A DNA stretch of 64,000 nt from Gnetum montanum. Its lineage: Eukaryota; Streptophyta; Gnetopsida; Gnetales; Gnetaceae. Every line of letters begins with the position of its first letter. The first letter of the stretch is position 1. This document shows, one piece after another, positions 32,165 through 43,972 of the stretch. Both the position numbers and the translations under genes were made by a program. The DNA lies in NCBI GenBank assembly GCA_015680685.1, contig MNCI01022611.1, forward strand, positions 1,739,822 to 1,803,821, in the 5' to 3' direction. Under the pieces are notes generated by a model. That model ran no database searches. It was not told where the DNA came from and saw only the letters and a program-made list of their open reading frames with translations.

Positions 32165-34720
32165 CCTCATTAGGTTCATGGATACCATTGGAATTAGAGT
32201 AGGTTTCGATGAACCTACTTCTTTCTAGAGCTTTGGTTGGCTATTCTCCTTAGCCTTGCACTTAGGAGCTAATAATTTTCTTTACCTAGGTGGAATTTTT
32301 CTTGATTGGGAAGATATTGATGCATTGGATACTATAGGAGAACATTGGTTGACCTGGGCCATGGGATTGTCAGTGAAAGGAGGATAAACTATGATGATGA
32401 ATGGTTCTTTGGGATGTGTAGGTGGTTGTATCCCTATAATGAATGAGATTCTTAAACTTGTGGATGTTGAAGCCTAATCATTACAAGGAGGTACCCTAAG
32501 TCAAAATAGCTCTCTGACAAGTTTAGGCTTATTAGGAATGTTGAACATGGCTATGGTATATTGATCATTGCTAGGATTAAGGAGGTCTTTGTACAATTCC
32601 ATAAACTAGTTTTAGTGCCTAACAAGATGAGATGCATCCAAGAATAATTTTTCACTATTGATCATCTTTTAAAGATAATATTTTAAGGCTAAGAAAAAAT
32701 CAATATCATAGCTAGGGACTTGATGATAATGGAAAAATTAGTCTAACTTTAAGTACTTTCATAGTTTTGGATCATCTTTCATAACTATAGTTAAATCTCT
32801 GGTAATCTGAAATAGACAATCATATCACTTGTGAGCATTCTTAGATAGTTGCATGTGTTGGATATGGCTACTCTTAAGTAACTAATTAAGTAGCTTAGGT
32901 AGTTTCATGATCAATCTCATGTACTTTGACTAATACTTACACTCAAAATTTAGTTTAAATAGATTTCATTCACAAGAAGTACATAAGATTGATGTTTGGG
33001 CTAGAATGGTAGGGGCTTTAGGTTGCAAAGTTTTCTAATTTTCTATTGTTTCTGAATCTTTGTCCACAGTGGATATAGCTACATACATGTGTTTACCCTT
33101 ATCCCTATCCCTCTTGGTGTTTTGGTTCTTTTAAGCTTATGTAGGTCAGATCATTAATGGCTTATATGATATCTTCTATATTTTTAATTTAGAAAAAGTC
33201 CTAACAAAGTGACCAAGGATCTAGGTAGTATAGTTTTGACTTGATAAAATCATTTACTGGTCCTTTGGAGATGGCTAGTAGATTGGTTTTAGAGATGGAC
33301 TATGGAATCTTGATAAGTGTTACATTCCATCTCTAAATAAACTTTTGAACTAATTCAAGTGGCCACTGTCTCACGCTCATTAACTATCCCAAGGTGATGT
33401 CAAGATTTAAATTATACTTGAAATGTTGATAAATTGGATTATGAAGTCATCAAGAGAAGAAATAAAACCTCTAGGGAAGCTTTGGTACTAGTTTAAACCT
33501 TTTCCTATTAAGGACATAGGAAAAATTTGTAGCAATGTGTGTGGCCAATCTTGTATAAGAAACATTCTAAATAGAAGATTATAAGATAAGCATTTGGATC
33601 ACCTTCACCATTGTACTTGGTGAAATGAGGAATTGGAATGCCTACGAATAAAGTAATTTGGAGGAAAGCAAGTTTTATAGGATCATCTTGGTAGAAGTCC
33701 ATGACTTTTATCATTTGTACGGTATTGGATTTTACATTTTTTAGTTCTTTAGTAAGGCTCTAGATCTTTTGAAAGTCTTAATCTAGACTTTATTGAACAC
33801 CTACTAGTTACACTAATAATTGGACAAATGGTTAAATGGCTTACAATCATGAAATAGGTAACAACATGGACTAGAGAGGTCATGTGACTATTTTTGTAGG
33901 GGGTTCAATATGAAAAATGATGTTTGAACTAGCACATGGGGACAAATAAAGTATTAGAAATAAAAAAGTTTCAAAAAATACATAAAACCTAAAGCCTTGA
34001 AGTGAAACCAATCAAAACTATGAAACTTTGTGGCATAGAAGGAGTTACTAGTGGAGGCTAAGGTGTAATGATAAAAGAGGTTGAATTCAATAAGGAAGCA
34101 AACAAAGAATTATATTGTGATACTTTTTTTTTGGAGGTCATAGGAGGCACTTGGTATATTATAGAGATAGGAGACATAAATTTGAACATTATTACGTCAA
34201 GGATAAATCACTACAAAAGGTCCTCTAAGTACATATATGTCTCATAATAATTTGTGAACTCATCTTTCTCCTCTTCTTCTTACTCTAGGCTAGCTTTCTT
34301 ACTCATTTCCACCTCATCGTGAGCCTCTACCAATTATGCTAGCATGTGCACATAAGGTTTCATCAACTTAATATGGTCATAGAGGGAGGAAATGCACTCC
34401 TCCTTGTTCCTACGGATAATGGTGAACTAGCACTTGGAGTCTAGTTCTTTGCAAGGGATATGCAAACTAGCTTATATCTTCACACAAATGAAATTATAAT
34501 AATCCTTGTTTATGTTTTTATATAGGATATTTTGCTAGATACACCTAAGGAATTAAAGACATTTGAAAATGACTATGTCTTTGGGGTCATAGATGTGAGC
34601 GGAGTTCTAGTTTAAGGCCATGTCAACAATGTCCTTAGGAAATACATTAGATACAAAAGTCATAAAATAGTGCAAATCTAGCAAATCTATTACCTAGCAT
34701 TTACACAATGTTTTTAACAT
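32165..34720 (-). pseudogene. Orphan gag of a Tat/Ogre-type element
   Basis: Minus-strand pieces match the gag of the giant element at 58930-61475 in the same order: YDPKDIVIFK and NINKDYYNFICVKI (about 34590-34480; partner INEDNYNFIYAKI near 61330), then VMDFYQDDPIKLAF and HFTKYNGEGDPNAY (33508-33714; partner DFYQDDPI and FSKYN near 60480-60400), and a C-terminal part near 32200 homologous to about 58980. The protein would form the particle. No protease or pol follows; it is cut at both ends by other elements. Many stops. Confidence 0.65.
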
Positions 34721-35039
34721 ATTACACTAGCCAAAACTACAACATTTTTTATTGTATGTATTTAAGCATGGTGTTTTTGATAGCATATTTGACAATTATA
34801 GTCTCAATTATGCTATTCTAGTATAATTCATAATTTATTAGACATTCTATGCCATGAATTACATCTTACACAATGATAATGCTCCAAGTTTTTGACAAAA
34901 CAAGATCACTAGGTGAAGTTTTCAAGGGAAATTGAGGTATTTATTTTTTCTCTTGAATCCAATCAAAATTACATGATAAAAGTTTGATCATAAGACTTTA
35001 TTATCGACAACTAAAATTTTCTTTGAGGTGTTTCATAGC
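34721..35039. other. Leader of orphan Tat gag or unassigned
   Basis: AT-rich sequence with no coding motif, between the orphan gag and the truncated G3 LTR. It may be the 5' untranslated region of the orphan element. Confidence 0.3.
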
Positions 35040-35884
35040 TATCTTGAATAATTCAATTAGAAGATTACAATAAGGTTTTCAAATCCCTCAAGCATCCAAA
35101 ACCTTTCACACTCAAATGATATTCCAAAGCATGAGGCTCTACAATTACTCAATGATTGTTCTCAATTCAAGAAACAACCAATAGAAAATCTCTCATAGCC
35201 TAAGATTGAGATATCAACTCACAAGTAAGACAAAAGAGAACAAAAGACATCAATGAAAACATCACACAATTAACCCTAGGAGCTATAATCACATATGCAC
35301 TCACTACTTAATGTTCTCTCTCATATTCTTGCTAAGTTCTCCACTCTCAAGAATTCTTACTTATGATCTCAACAATTGTAAATTACTTCAATATTTATGA
35401 ATAACAAGGAGACAAAAACCAAGAAAACATTCATCAAATCAACTTAAGATTATTTAGCTATTTCCATGGTCTTCTCACCTTCTCTCCAACTATTTTTGTC
35501 CTTCTCCAACTTATCCTGGTTATTTTATTAATTGGTATGGATGATTTTGGAAGTTTTCCTAGCCATACAAGTTGTCTCTGGCCTTGGGAAAAAATATCTT
35601 ATCAAAGCTATACTTGTAGGAAATATTTCTTCTATGTGGGCAAGAAATATCCTTCTTGGACAAGAAGTCTCCTCCTAGTAGAAGACATTTTTCCTCCTGC
35701 AACACATCTTTCTTGAGAAGATAGTAAATTCAGCCAAACAAATTCTCTAGATCCAAGATGTTTTCTATTAGCAATAGCTCTCAACCAAGACATATTTCTT
35801 TTCCCTAAGATGTCTTATTAAGTCCAAAACCTATAACATAAATGTAGGAAAATTGAAAATGAAATCTAAAGAAGTGTCCCTACA
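35040..35884 (-). repeat. G3 3' LTR, truncated
   Basis: Matches 40748-41592 in direct orientation. On the minus strand it starts TGTAGGGACACTTC at 35884. Its distal 100 bases are missing at 35040. It contains a cluster of AGACATC/GATGTCT words (35590-35815). Confidence 0.85.
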
Positions 35885-35903
35885 CTAGCTCTCCCACCCT
35901 TTA
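35885..35903 (-). promoter_or_regulatory. G3 polypurine tract
   Basis: On the minus strand AAAGGGTGGGAGAGCTAG directly precedes the LTR start TGTAGGG, as required for plus-strand priming. Confidence 0.75.
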
Positions 35904-35989
35904 AAGAGTGAACTCATGTGAATAAGAGATCAAAGATTGAAGTGATCCCCCACTCATGAAGTTTCATTTGATAAATCCATACCACATCA

Positions 35990-37260
35990 TCTATAGACAG
36001 ACCCTTATAATCAAATAAGTATTCATGCCTCTTAACTTCTTAAGTGCTAGAAGTTTTTCTCCACTTGAGTATAATTACCTTTCTCTCAATTGAAGGCCTG
36101 GTCTAATTAATATCCCTCTTCAAATCATCAATTCTATCCTATAAGATATCCTCACCAACTGATTCATAATAGTACACAAGATCTAAAATATTAAACATAA
36201 AATATATGCCAACATCATTTGGTAAATTGATCTCAAAAGCATTATCATTAATCTTAGTCTCAATCTTGAAAGGCACCATCTTCCTGGCTTTCAATTTTAA
36301 GAAGTTAACACCTCTTACCTACTTCTTCTTCAAGTGCACCCAAACCAAGTCACTAATAACAAACTTTAGTTTCCATTTGTCCTCATTTCTCTTGAGGACT
36401 CTTTCAACCTTATTCTTAAGATTTGATTTCATTTATTCATGGATAGCCTTCATCACTTACACAAAATCAGCACTAAGTCAAGCTTCACCATCAAAGCTCT
36501 TCAAAGTGTCCACCATCTTTGGAAAAAATCACCTCGAATTGACTTTTGCTAATACCAACATGAAAAAAATTATTGTATAAAACCTCAACATAATATAATA
36601 TTTTTTTCCACCTTTTTGGTTGTCTATCACATAAACATTTTAATATGTTTAGCAAGGATTTATTCACCACCTTCGTTTGACCATCATATTGTAGATGATA
36701 TGCACTAGAAAAATTCAACTTTGTTCCTAAATTTTCCAAAGGGATATCCGAAAGTGAATTCTGAACTTGGATCCTCTATCACTAATAATATTCAATGATA
36801 TTCCATGCAACTTTACAACATGTGGAAAAAAATTTTGCAACATGAAAAGAATCACTCATCTTTTTACCTAGAATAAAAGTTTCTATCTTAAAGAACCTAT
36901 CAATCATAACAAAACCTACATTGTTCCTAATTTTGATTTATGGAATACCTCTCACAAAATCCGTAAAAATACTTTCTGGTGAAACCTTGGAAATTAGAAA
37001 AGGCATATAATGTCAATTCACTTCTTTACCTCCTTTAAACTTTTGACAAGTCAAATACTCCTTCACAAATTTCAAAATTTCAGTTGTCATACCAACCCAA
37101 AAATAGTTTCTACCTACAAGTTCCTAGGTTTTATCCCTACCCATGTGACCTTCCATGCCACTACAATGCATTTCAAACAAAACCATTTTGTACAATCACA
37201 ATTAGGAGCACCTACCTTTTTATTTTTAAATACTAGATTGTCTTAAACATGATAGTCTCT
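35990..37260 (-). pseudogene. G3 integrase with chromodomain
   Basis: From high to low coordinates: HHCC domain (GHMGRDKT, NYFWVGMTTEILKFVKEY, TCQKFKGG; about 37170-37020; first Cys of the pair lost), a core piece 36491-36739 with [20 protein letters not shown] and VEVLYNNFFH (catalytic region; Pro-Gln-Thr changed to Leu-Gln-Tyr), then LKARKMVPFKIETKINDNAF, and near 36010 YLFDYKGLSIDDVVWI, the chromodomain strand and helix that steer chromoviruses to marked chromatin. Integrase joins element DNA to the host chromosome. Stops and frameshifts present. Confidence 0.8.
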
Positions 37261-37399
37261 TCACTAGTATATCCTACTCATCAATGGTTCTTTGAGGCTC
37301 CTCCAAGCCTACTCAAAGTCAATATCATGCTAATATAAAGAAGAAAAATCACCCATACCTTCCACATGAGGTACACTAAAATTCACCACATGCAACCTG

Positions 37400-37996
37400 A
37401 AAAATGCATTAGCCACAACATTGGCTTTTCTACTTTTGTGATTCAACATTAAATTAAACTCCTATAATTTTGCAACCTAATTCATGTACTTTCCACTCAA
37501 ATTATTTGGTGAGTTTTAAATTGAAGTTCTTTATGATCCATCATCAATGTGAATTCCTTAGGTAATAATTAATTCCTTCAATGCATGATTTCTTAAAGAA
37601 CAACATACAACTCCTTCTCATATATGCTATATTTTTACCTTGCCACATTCAACTTCTTAAAAAATAAAGTAACAAGTTTACCTTCTCATGAAAGTACCCC
37701 ACCAATGGTAACTACACATGCATCCATCTCCATCTAAAAAAGTGTCTAAAAATTTGGAATTACAAGCATAAGTTCACTAGTAATCTTTGCTTTTATAAGT
37801 TAAAGCTCCTTTGGATTTCATTATCCCATTTAAAACCATTATTTTTCTTCAACAAAGCAAACATAGGCCATGAAATACCACTAAAGTCTTTTATGAATTG
37901 TCTATAAAAACCTACTAAATCAAGAAATGATCTTTCATCCCTAACATTCTTAGAATTTTTCCAATCTCTAATAGTCTTCACCTTGGTAGCTTTCAT
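37400..37996 (-). pseudogene. G3 RT thumb and RNase H
   Basis: 37793-37996 encodes RSFLDLVGFYRQFIKDFSGI and LLKKNNGFKWD, the RT-RNase H connection. Below it KYSIYEKELYVVL and other pieces of RNase H can be followed to about 37450, then the short spacer to integrase. Same order and wording as in Z. Inactive through stops. Confidence 0.8.
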
Positions 37997-38002
37997 CCAA
38001 AC

Positions 38003-38785
38003 TTAATTTTTAGAAACCATAAGCCCCAAATATGTAATTTCTATCATGAAGAAATGATTTTTCTTTAAATTGATTACCAAATGTACCTCCTCCAGCTTAA
38101 GACAGATCATCCTCAAGCGATCCAAGTGCTTTTTCTCATTATAACTATATACCAAAATATCATCAAAAATGATATTAAAGCATGTACCAATCAATTCTTT
38201 TAGTACATCATGCATCAATCTCATGAATGTAGTAGGTGCATTCATGAGTACAAAATCCATCACCAACCACTCAAATAATCCATCTGGTAGCTTGAAAGCT
38301 ATCTTACACTCTTCATGAGGCCTAATTTTGATTTTATGGTACCCACTCTTTAAATCAATTTTACTAAAAATCTCCACATATGTAAGGATATCAAGGATAT
38401 CATCCATCCTTAAAATAGGAAACATGTAACTCATTGTTATACTATTTACTATCCTTGAATCAATGCTCATTCTCTATTCATTGATGTTCTTTTTTTGCAC
38501 TAGTACCACTAGAATTGTATAAGGTAAAATGGATTCTCTCATGAAGGCATTTGCAAGTAACTTCTCTACATGCCTTTACAATTTAACCCACTAATTTTGT
38601 ATCAACTGGTAATCTCTTTTATTTGGAATGGTAGTACCAAGAATAAAATTATTCTAATGCTATACATTCTTCATTAGTGATAATCCACCCAATTCTCCTT
38701 TGAACACCTTTAGAAGTTTCTCCTTCAAGCCTAGTACACTTGTAAGAAGATTAACTTGCACATCATCATAATTAGTAGCAACTAT
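38003..38785 (-). pseudogene. G3 reverse transcriptase
   Basis: 38003-38470 is open (155 residues): FSKIDLKSGYHKIKI, LFEWLVMDFVLMNAPTTFMR, IIFDDILVYS (catalytic Asp pair), then ITYLGLMVSKN. The N-terminal linker with LLANAFMRESILPYTI lies at 38780-38471. Of the chromovirus branch of Ty3 RT and sister to X and Z. The palm residues are intact but upstream stops separate it from protease. Confidence 0.88.
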
Positions 38786-38929
38786 TATCATAAAAAAAAA
38801 TACAAAAACATATTTCATCATGTTCCTTAATATATTCCCTCTCTCCTACAAGAATTAAGGAAGAATCAAGTAAGATTTTCTACCTTTTTCATTATCAATG
38901 GAATCAAATATTTTATTCCATCAAGTCTA

Positions 38930-39380
38930 TGTATACTCTACACATTTCTTGCTCCATCAAGCTCAGCACCATTTTCAAAATTTTAAGGTCTACCAATAAT
39001 TACATCAACATAATCTATTAAAAGTACATCATACTTCACAACATCATGAAAAGCTAAAATTTTAAATTTCAAAATATATTATTCTCTTACCTCTTGGAAA
39101 AAATCTCTAGATAACCACTACACTTTATATTATCTAGGATAAGGAGTAGTTACCAAACCTAATCTAGAAACTTCCCTAGAAGAAATAACACTTTTTTGGA
39201 CTCCTCCATCAATCAAAACATGAATTCATTCCCCACTACAAAAACATCTATCCCCAATCCAAAACAACAATTTTCCATTAGGTCGATCTCCTTTATTCAC
39301 ATTCCCCATGAATGCATAGGAATTTAATTCAAAAACATCCTTACTTTTTAGAGCATTATGATTACCTCTTTGAATATCTT
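38930..39380 (-). pseudogene. G3 aspartic protease
   Basis: The minus strand encodes VLIDGGVQKSVISSREVSRL (about 39222-39163; active site Asp-Gly-Gly in place of Asp-Thr-Gly), then HDVVKYDVLLIDYVDVIIGR, parallel to the X protease. It lies between the gag zinc knuckle and RT. Stops present. Confidence 0.75.
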
Positions 39381-39419
39381 CACTTGATTTTTCACCACCT
39401 CCATGGTTTGCACATCTTT

Positions 39420-40590
39420 ACCATTTTCTACCTTGTGAATTGGACATTCCCATTACTTGTGCCTCCATTCTCCAAACTTGAGGCATTGAATTTTTGATGA
39501 GCTATTGCCTTGATCCTTGCCTCTCTTAGCTTGGATTTTTCTAGATTTGTTCTTCTCACTGTTCTTGTCATGGATTCCATCCCTATCTTTAGTTTTGCAC
39601 TTGGATCCCTTCTCCTTTTCCTTGAAATTTTGTTTTCTCCTACTTCTGAATCCACATAATTTCTTCTCAACCATGTGTACTAAATCATAAACTTCATCAA
39701 GATTTTATAGCTCATAAAAAAACATCTTCTAGTACATCATTTTTAGACCTCCTAGAAAGATTAAATCCTATTCATATTCCTCCTAGTTTACCTTACCTTA
39801 ATGGAATAGATCACAAAATTTGATGTAGATTTCTTTAGAATCATTATTACTTTGACTTAGAAATTTTAACTTCACAATAGTATGTTTCCTCTAATAAGAC
39901 TATTCAAATTTAATTCTTAATATATGTTTCATCAAATTCCAATCTATGATAGATTCATCGTTTCATCTTTCATAACGTTGAGACTCCTTTTCCCACTAAA
40001 TAGAAGTCATACCTTCTAATTTAGATTCATCAATAAGTACCCTCAAGTTATTTAGTACCTATTCTAACTAGAAATTCTTTTTAACTACCTTCAACTAATT
40101 TGAAAATTCTTTAATTCAACATACAGAAGTCTTAATTTCAATGGTGCCATTTACACCATTGAAAGTCTTTAATTCAACATACAGAAGTCTTACAGCATTT
40201 TTGAATGCTCTCGTAAGCCTTACCTCATCTTCCTCATCAAGATTGCCTAAAGAAGAAGTATTTACCATCAATAGAGTCTTCAAAATATTCATCTAGAAAA
40301 TAGAATTTCCTTCCACTAGAATCCTTGGCTGATGGGTTCCTACACTCTCATAGTCAGATTATCCTTTCTTATCATCTACTCCATCTTCACTTAGTTGTAA
40401 AAAATTTTCATCTAAACATGTATTCTCTTCACCTCCACATGTCTGTATGTAGCTAGGATTGGAATTTCTATCTACCTTTATATTAATTTTTATCTAATTG
40501 AAAAATCATTACCTCAAAGGAAAACTTCATGCTCTCCATGTTCCTATTTATTGCCTAAACCTATTTTTTCTTTGGTACCATCAAAAATGG
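39420..40590 (-). pseudogene. G3 gag with zinc knuckle
   Basis: It opens MVPKKK near 40580, about 45 bases after the primer site. The clearest part is 39428-39670: a basic region followed by QCLKFGEWRHKWECP (about 39488-39445), a CCHC knuckle with the second Cys replaced. Capsid-type coding between 40300 and 39700 is heavily interrupted. Gag forms the particle that carries element RNA. Confidence 0.7.
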
Positions 40591-40623
40591 AAAAAATTTC
40601 TTTAAACAAGTACAAGCCCAACT

Positions 40624-40640
40624 AAGCTTTGATATTAATA
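40624..40640 (-). promoter_or_regulatory. G3 primer-binding site, decayed
   Basis: Minus strand ATTAATATCAAAGC, two bases beyond the LTR end, matches the degenerate initiator-Met primer site of X (TTGATATCAAAGC). Confidence 0.6.
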
Positions 40641-40641
40641 A

Positions 40642-41592
40642 TGTTGTAGTAGGTTCACTCCAATATTAAATCATATTCAACTACTAAATCCAAATATTAT
40701 GAAGAGATAATTAATTTTTTAGAAAAATAAAAAACTTACTATATTCAATCATTCAATTAGAAGATTATAATAGGATTTCCAAAAACCTCAAACATTCAAA
40801 ACATTTCACACTCATATAATATTGTAAAGCATGAAGCTCTGTAATCACTCAATGGTTATTCTCAATGCAAGATACAGCCAATAGAAAATCTCTTTAAAAA
40901 CTCAAGACTAAGGCCTTCACTCACAAGTAAGACATAAGAGAATAGAACACACTAGTAAACACATCACACAATTGAACCTAGGAGCTACAATTACATATGC
41001 ACTCACTAGTCAATGTGCTCTCTCATAATGTTGCTAAGTTCTCCACTCAAGAACTATTACTCACTCGTGATCTCTACAATTAATCATTACATCAATTTAT
41101 GCATAACAAGGAGACAAGAAATCTATAGATCTTTTCTTAACTTAACTTTAGGTATTTTCATGGTCTTCTTACCATTTCTTTGGCTATTTTCATCCTTCTT
41201 CAACTTACCTAGGTTATTTTCCAAATTGGAACAAGTCATTTGAAAAGTTTTCCCTAACATATTGGTCATATCTAGCCTTGGAAAGACATCTTCTTTGAAG
41301 ACTTAACTTTTAGAGAAGATGTCTTCTACATGAACAAGACATCTCCTTCATAAACAAGACATCTTCTCTAGGAAGGAGATGTATTGTATAAAATGTCTTC
41401 CCTTCTAAAAGACATCTTCCTTGAGAAGATATCAAATTCAACAAGACATCTCCTTTGGCATAAATATGTCTTCTGTCAACAATAGCTCTCAACCAAGTTG
41501 TCTTCCCATCCCCTAAGATCTCTTCTTAAGTCTAAAACCTACAACACAAATATAAGAGAAGAGAAAAGGAAATCGAAAGAGGTGTCCCTAAA
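40642..41592 (-). repeat. G3 5' LTR
   Basis: A 951-bp LTR on the minus strand, starting TTTAGGGACACC at 41592 and ending CTACAACA at 40642. It pairs with 35040-35884. It carries a cluster of AGACATC/GATGTCT inverted words at 41282-41480. Confidence 0.85.
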
Positions 41593-42720
41593 CCAAACAT
41601 CCCATGTATGATAAAAAATGACATAAATTAATAAAATTAAAGGAAATAACAATAAAATATTCAAATCTAAAAGTTCAAACAATTTGACAAATAAATAGAA
41701 TGAACAAAAACATATGTGCATAAAACAAAAATTACCAAACTCATTAAAAGTAGAATAACACCAAAAATATGCTACCTAAAAATGAGAGTGCTACAAAAAA
41801 GATCCTTTCCTAGTTTTGATCTCCTAAATAAGCTCCAAATCCTAGAAAAAATCATAGGCTACTGATGAGATCAAAATAAGATTTGAAATGAGATCTAGAA
41901 TTATGGCTTACATATGTCATAGTTGATAACATTGATCAAGATCTAGCTTTCTCTCCAAACTAGCAAAGTCTTCCTCTAGGAATAGTTGTTAACTATAAAT
42001 TCTTACAAGGATTTGATAGCATTGGTCAAAGAGGAGCCTTCATGGATAAAAATTAACTTAAAAAGTGCTCCTAATTCTTAAAATATTTTAAATCCTTGTC
42101 TAACATAGGTTGGTATCTAGCACTAGCATAATGGACATCTCTTATGAGAGTTAATAACTATGTTTATGCCAAAGCTAATAGATATGTCTAAGTCCAACCT
42201 ATAAGCAAAGTCGAAGATAAAAAAAAAAGAACTAACGAAAAGGCTATCATAAGATCCTCTAAAACATAAGCTAAAAAATTAAAAAAATTACAATATAATA
42301 TAAAAATATAAAAATATAATTATACTAATAATACAAATTATCAAAAGAAATTATACCAAAACCAAAATAGTACCCACATGGCAATGACCCATGCATGATA
42401 CTTGCTAACTCAAAACTCCAACATTGATTACTGCACATATACTAAAATTAAAGGCAAATTATAAAAAATCTAAATATATAAATAAAATATTTAAAATGCT
42501 AAAAATGAAAATAAAACTAAAATAAAACAAAAAGGGAAATAAAATATTAAAATATATTTAAAAAAAATTCAATTAAAAAGGGGATAGCAAGGCACATACC
42601 TCAAACCACCTAAAGCATAGGCAAGCAAAAGAAAAGTTTAATAAAGCATAAGATGTAGGTTAGCATACAAGATATCAAGGATTCAAATCTAAAATATACC
42701 AAGGGATAAGAAGTATCTAA
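41593..42720. repeat. LTR piece shared with El-1 flank
   Basis: Aligns in direct orientation with about 11995-13030. It starts exactly at the outer edge of the G3 5' LTR, so G3 inserted into a copy of this repeat. AT-rich, no coding motif. Confidence 0.6.
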
Positions 42721-43191
42721 GATAGGGAGGTCCATCAACATAGTTGAGACATCCTAGAGCATAGCCAAGAAGGTAATGAAGTCAAAGCATCTAGACCAAG
42801 GCACCAAGAGGGTTGCATCAGTGCCCTTGCATTGACATAGGGGGTGCACTAGCACAGGAAAGTTAGCGCATCCCTAACATCAATACTTTAACTTCATTTT
42901 TTTGAATCAAAGCCAAGATGTGTAGGAACATGTCGAGGCCTTCCAAGGATCTCCGAACAAGGCCAAAAACTTCTCAAGAAGCCTGAAACATGCTCCAAAC
43001 CTACAAGTATGAACTAGAGGGTAAGGATGCAAATCTAAGAGGTAGAAACATTAACCATGCATGTGAAAACCACAAACATAGGGTACATGATATAAATCCT
43101 AAATCCAAGGCTTACAATTAACTTACAAAATACCACTAGATAACTCATCAAGTACATGGAACTTAAACTAGGGGATAAGATCCTTTACTAC
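42721..43191. other. Unassigned DNA, no gene seen
   Basis: Non-coding in all frames. Less AT-rich than its left neighbour (for example gttgcatcagtgcccttgc near 42810). It ends in ACTAC, the target duplication of the solo LTR. Confidence 0.4.
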
Positions 43192-43967
43192 TGATGAGCC
43201 GCAATATCGCGTACACGATATCACATATGCAATATCATGTCTTGCCTAATTTCTATAAATAAGAGGTGGCACCCTTGGTTCCAAGGTAGTTAGACTTAGA
43301 CCCTTAGCCAGACTCTTGCAATTTTGTCGTTCCAAAGTTAGAATTATTTTTGTATGCCCGTAGTACGAGTCATAGAGTAAATACATAATTATTCGAGCAA
43401 TTTGTACCTAAGCACAATTTTTTGTATGGCAATAAAGATGAACTTTATGATAAACCTTACAGCATATAGATTAAGCTAATTAGTAATTAATGATTATCTA
43501 ATGCTTTCCTATTTAATTAATATTTCTCTCAACCTTCAACCTCTTTAGTTAAATACACTTAGTATGACCGCTTCGAGCATGCGTGTAGCACTTGGTAACC
43601 CAGTAACGATTAGCGTTTGGTAATCCCAGCAGCATTGCACTGGTTCAGGATGTGTACGGTAAGTGGGAACGAATACTAGTGTTAAGAACATTTAGAACTT
43701 AATTAATGAATAGTTAATGTAAGTTAGTTCTCTCTCCCTCTCCTTTATTAGCAGACGACATAAAAAATACAAAAGCGATAAAAATCATATACCTCAAGCT
43801 TACTTAACCATACAACCGTGAAAATACAAGTTTGGGAAGACAACAATTGATTAACCCTGAGTATTCCATTAAGGCACGTAAGCACTTGGTCCTTGGAGTT
43901 CAACTAGATCGTGTGTGAAATGCTCGTATTCATATGGTTGAGTGTAGGGGTACCTCGCCACTCATCA
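43192..43967 (+). mobile_element. Solo LTR of family L, with target duplication
   Basis: 776 bp, TGATGAGCC to CCACTCATCA, flanked by identical ACTAC at 43187-43191 and 43968-43972. TATA box tctataaataag (about 43251) and a caataaagat polyadenylation signal (about 43430) match the other two copies. It keeps about twenty CpG sites, far more than its surroundings, so it is probably one of the youngest insertions here. No internal region; formed by LTR-LTR recombination. Confidence 0.9.
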
Positions 43968-43972
43968 ACTAC

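Noticed and set aside
36206-36580. 124-codon plus-strand open frame
   Set aside because: Antisense to the G3 integrase C terminus, which has recognisable integrase and chromodomain wording on the minus strand.
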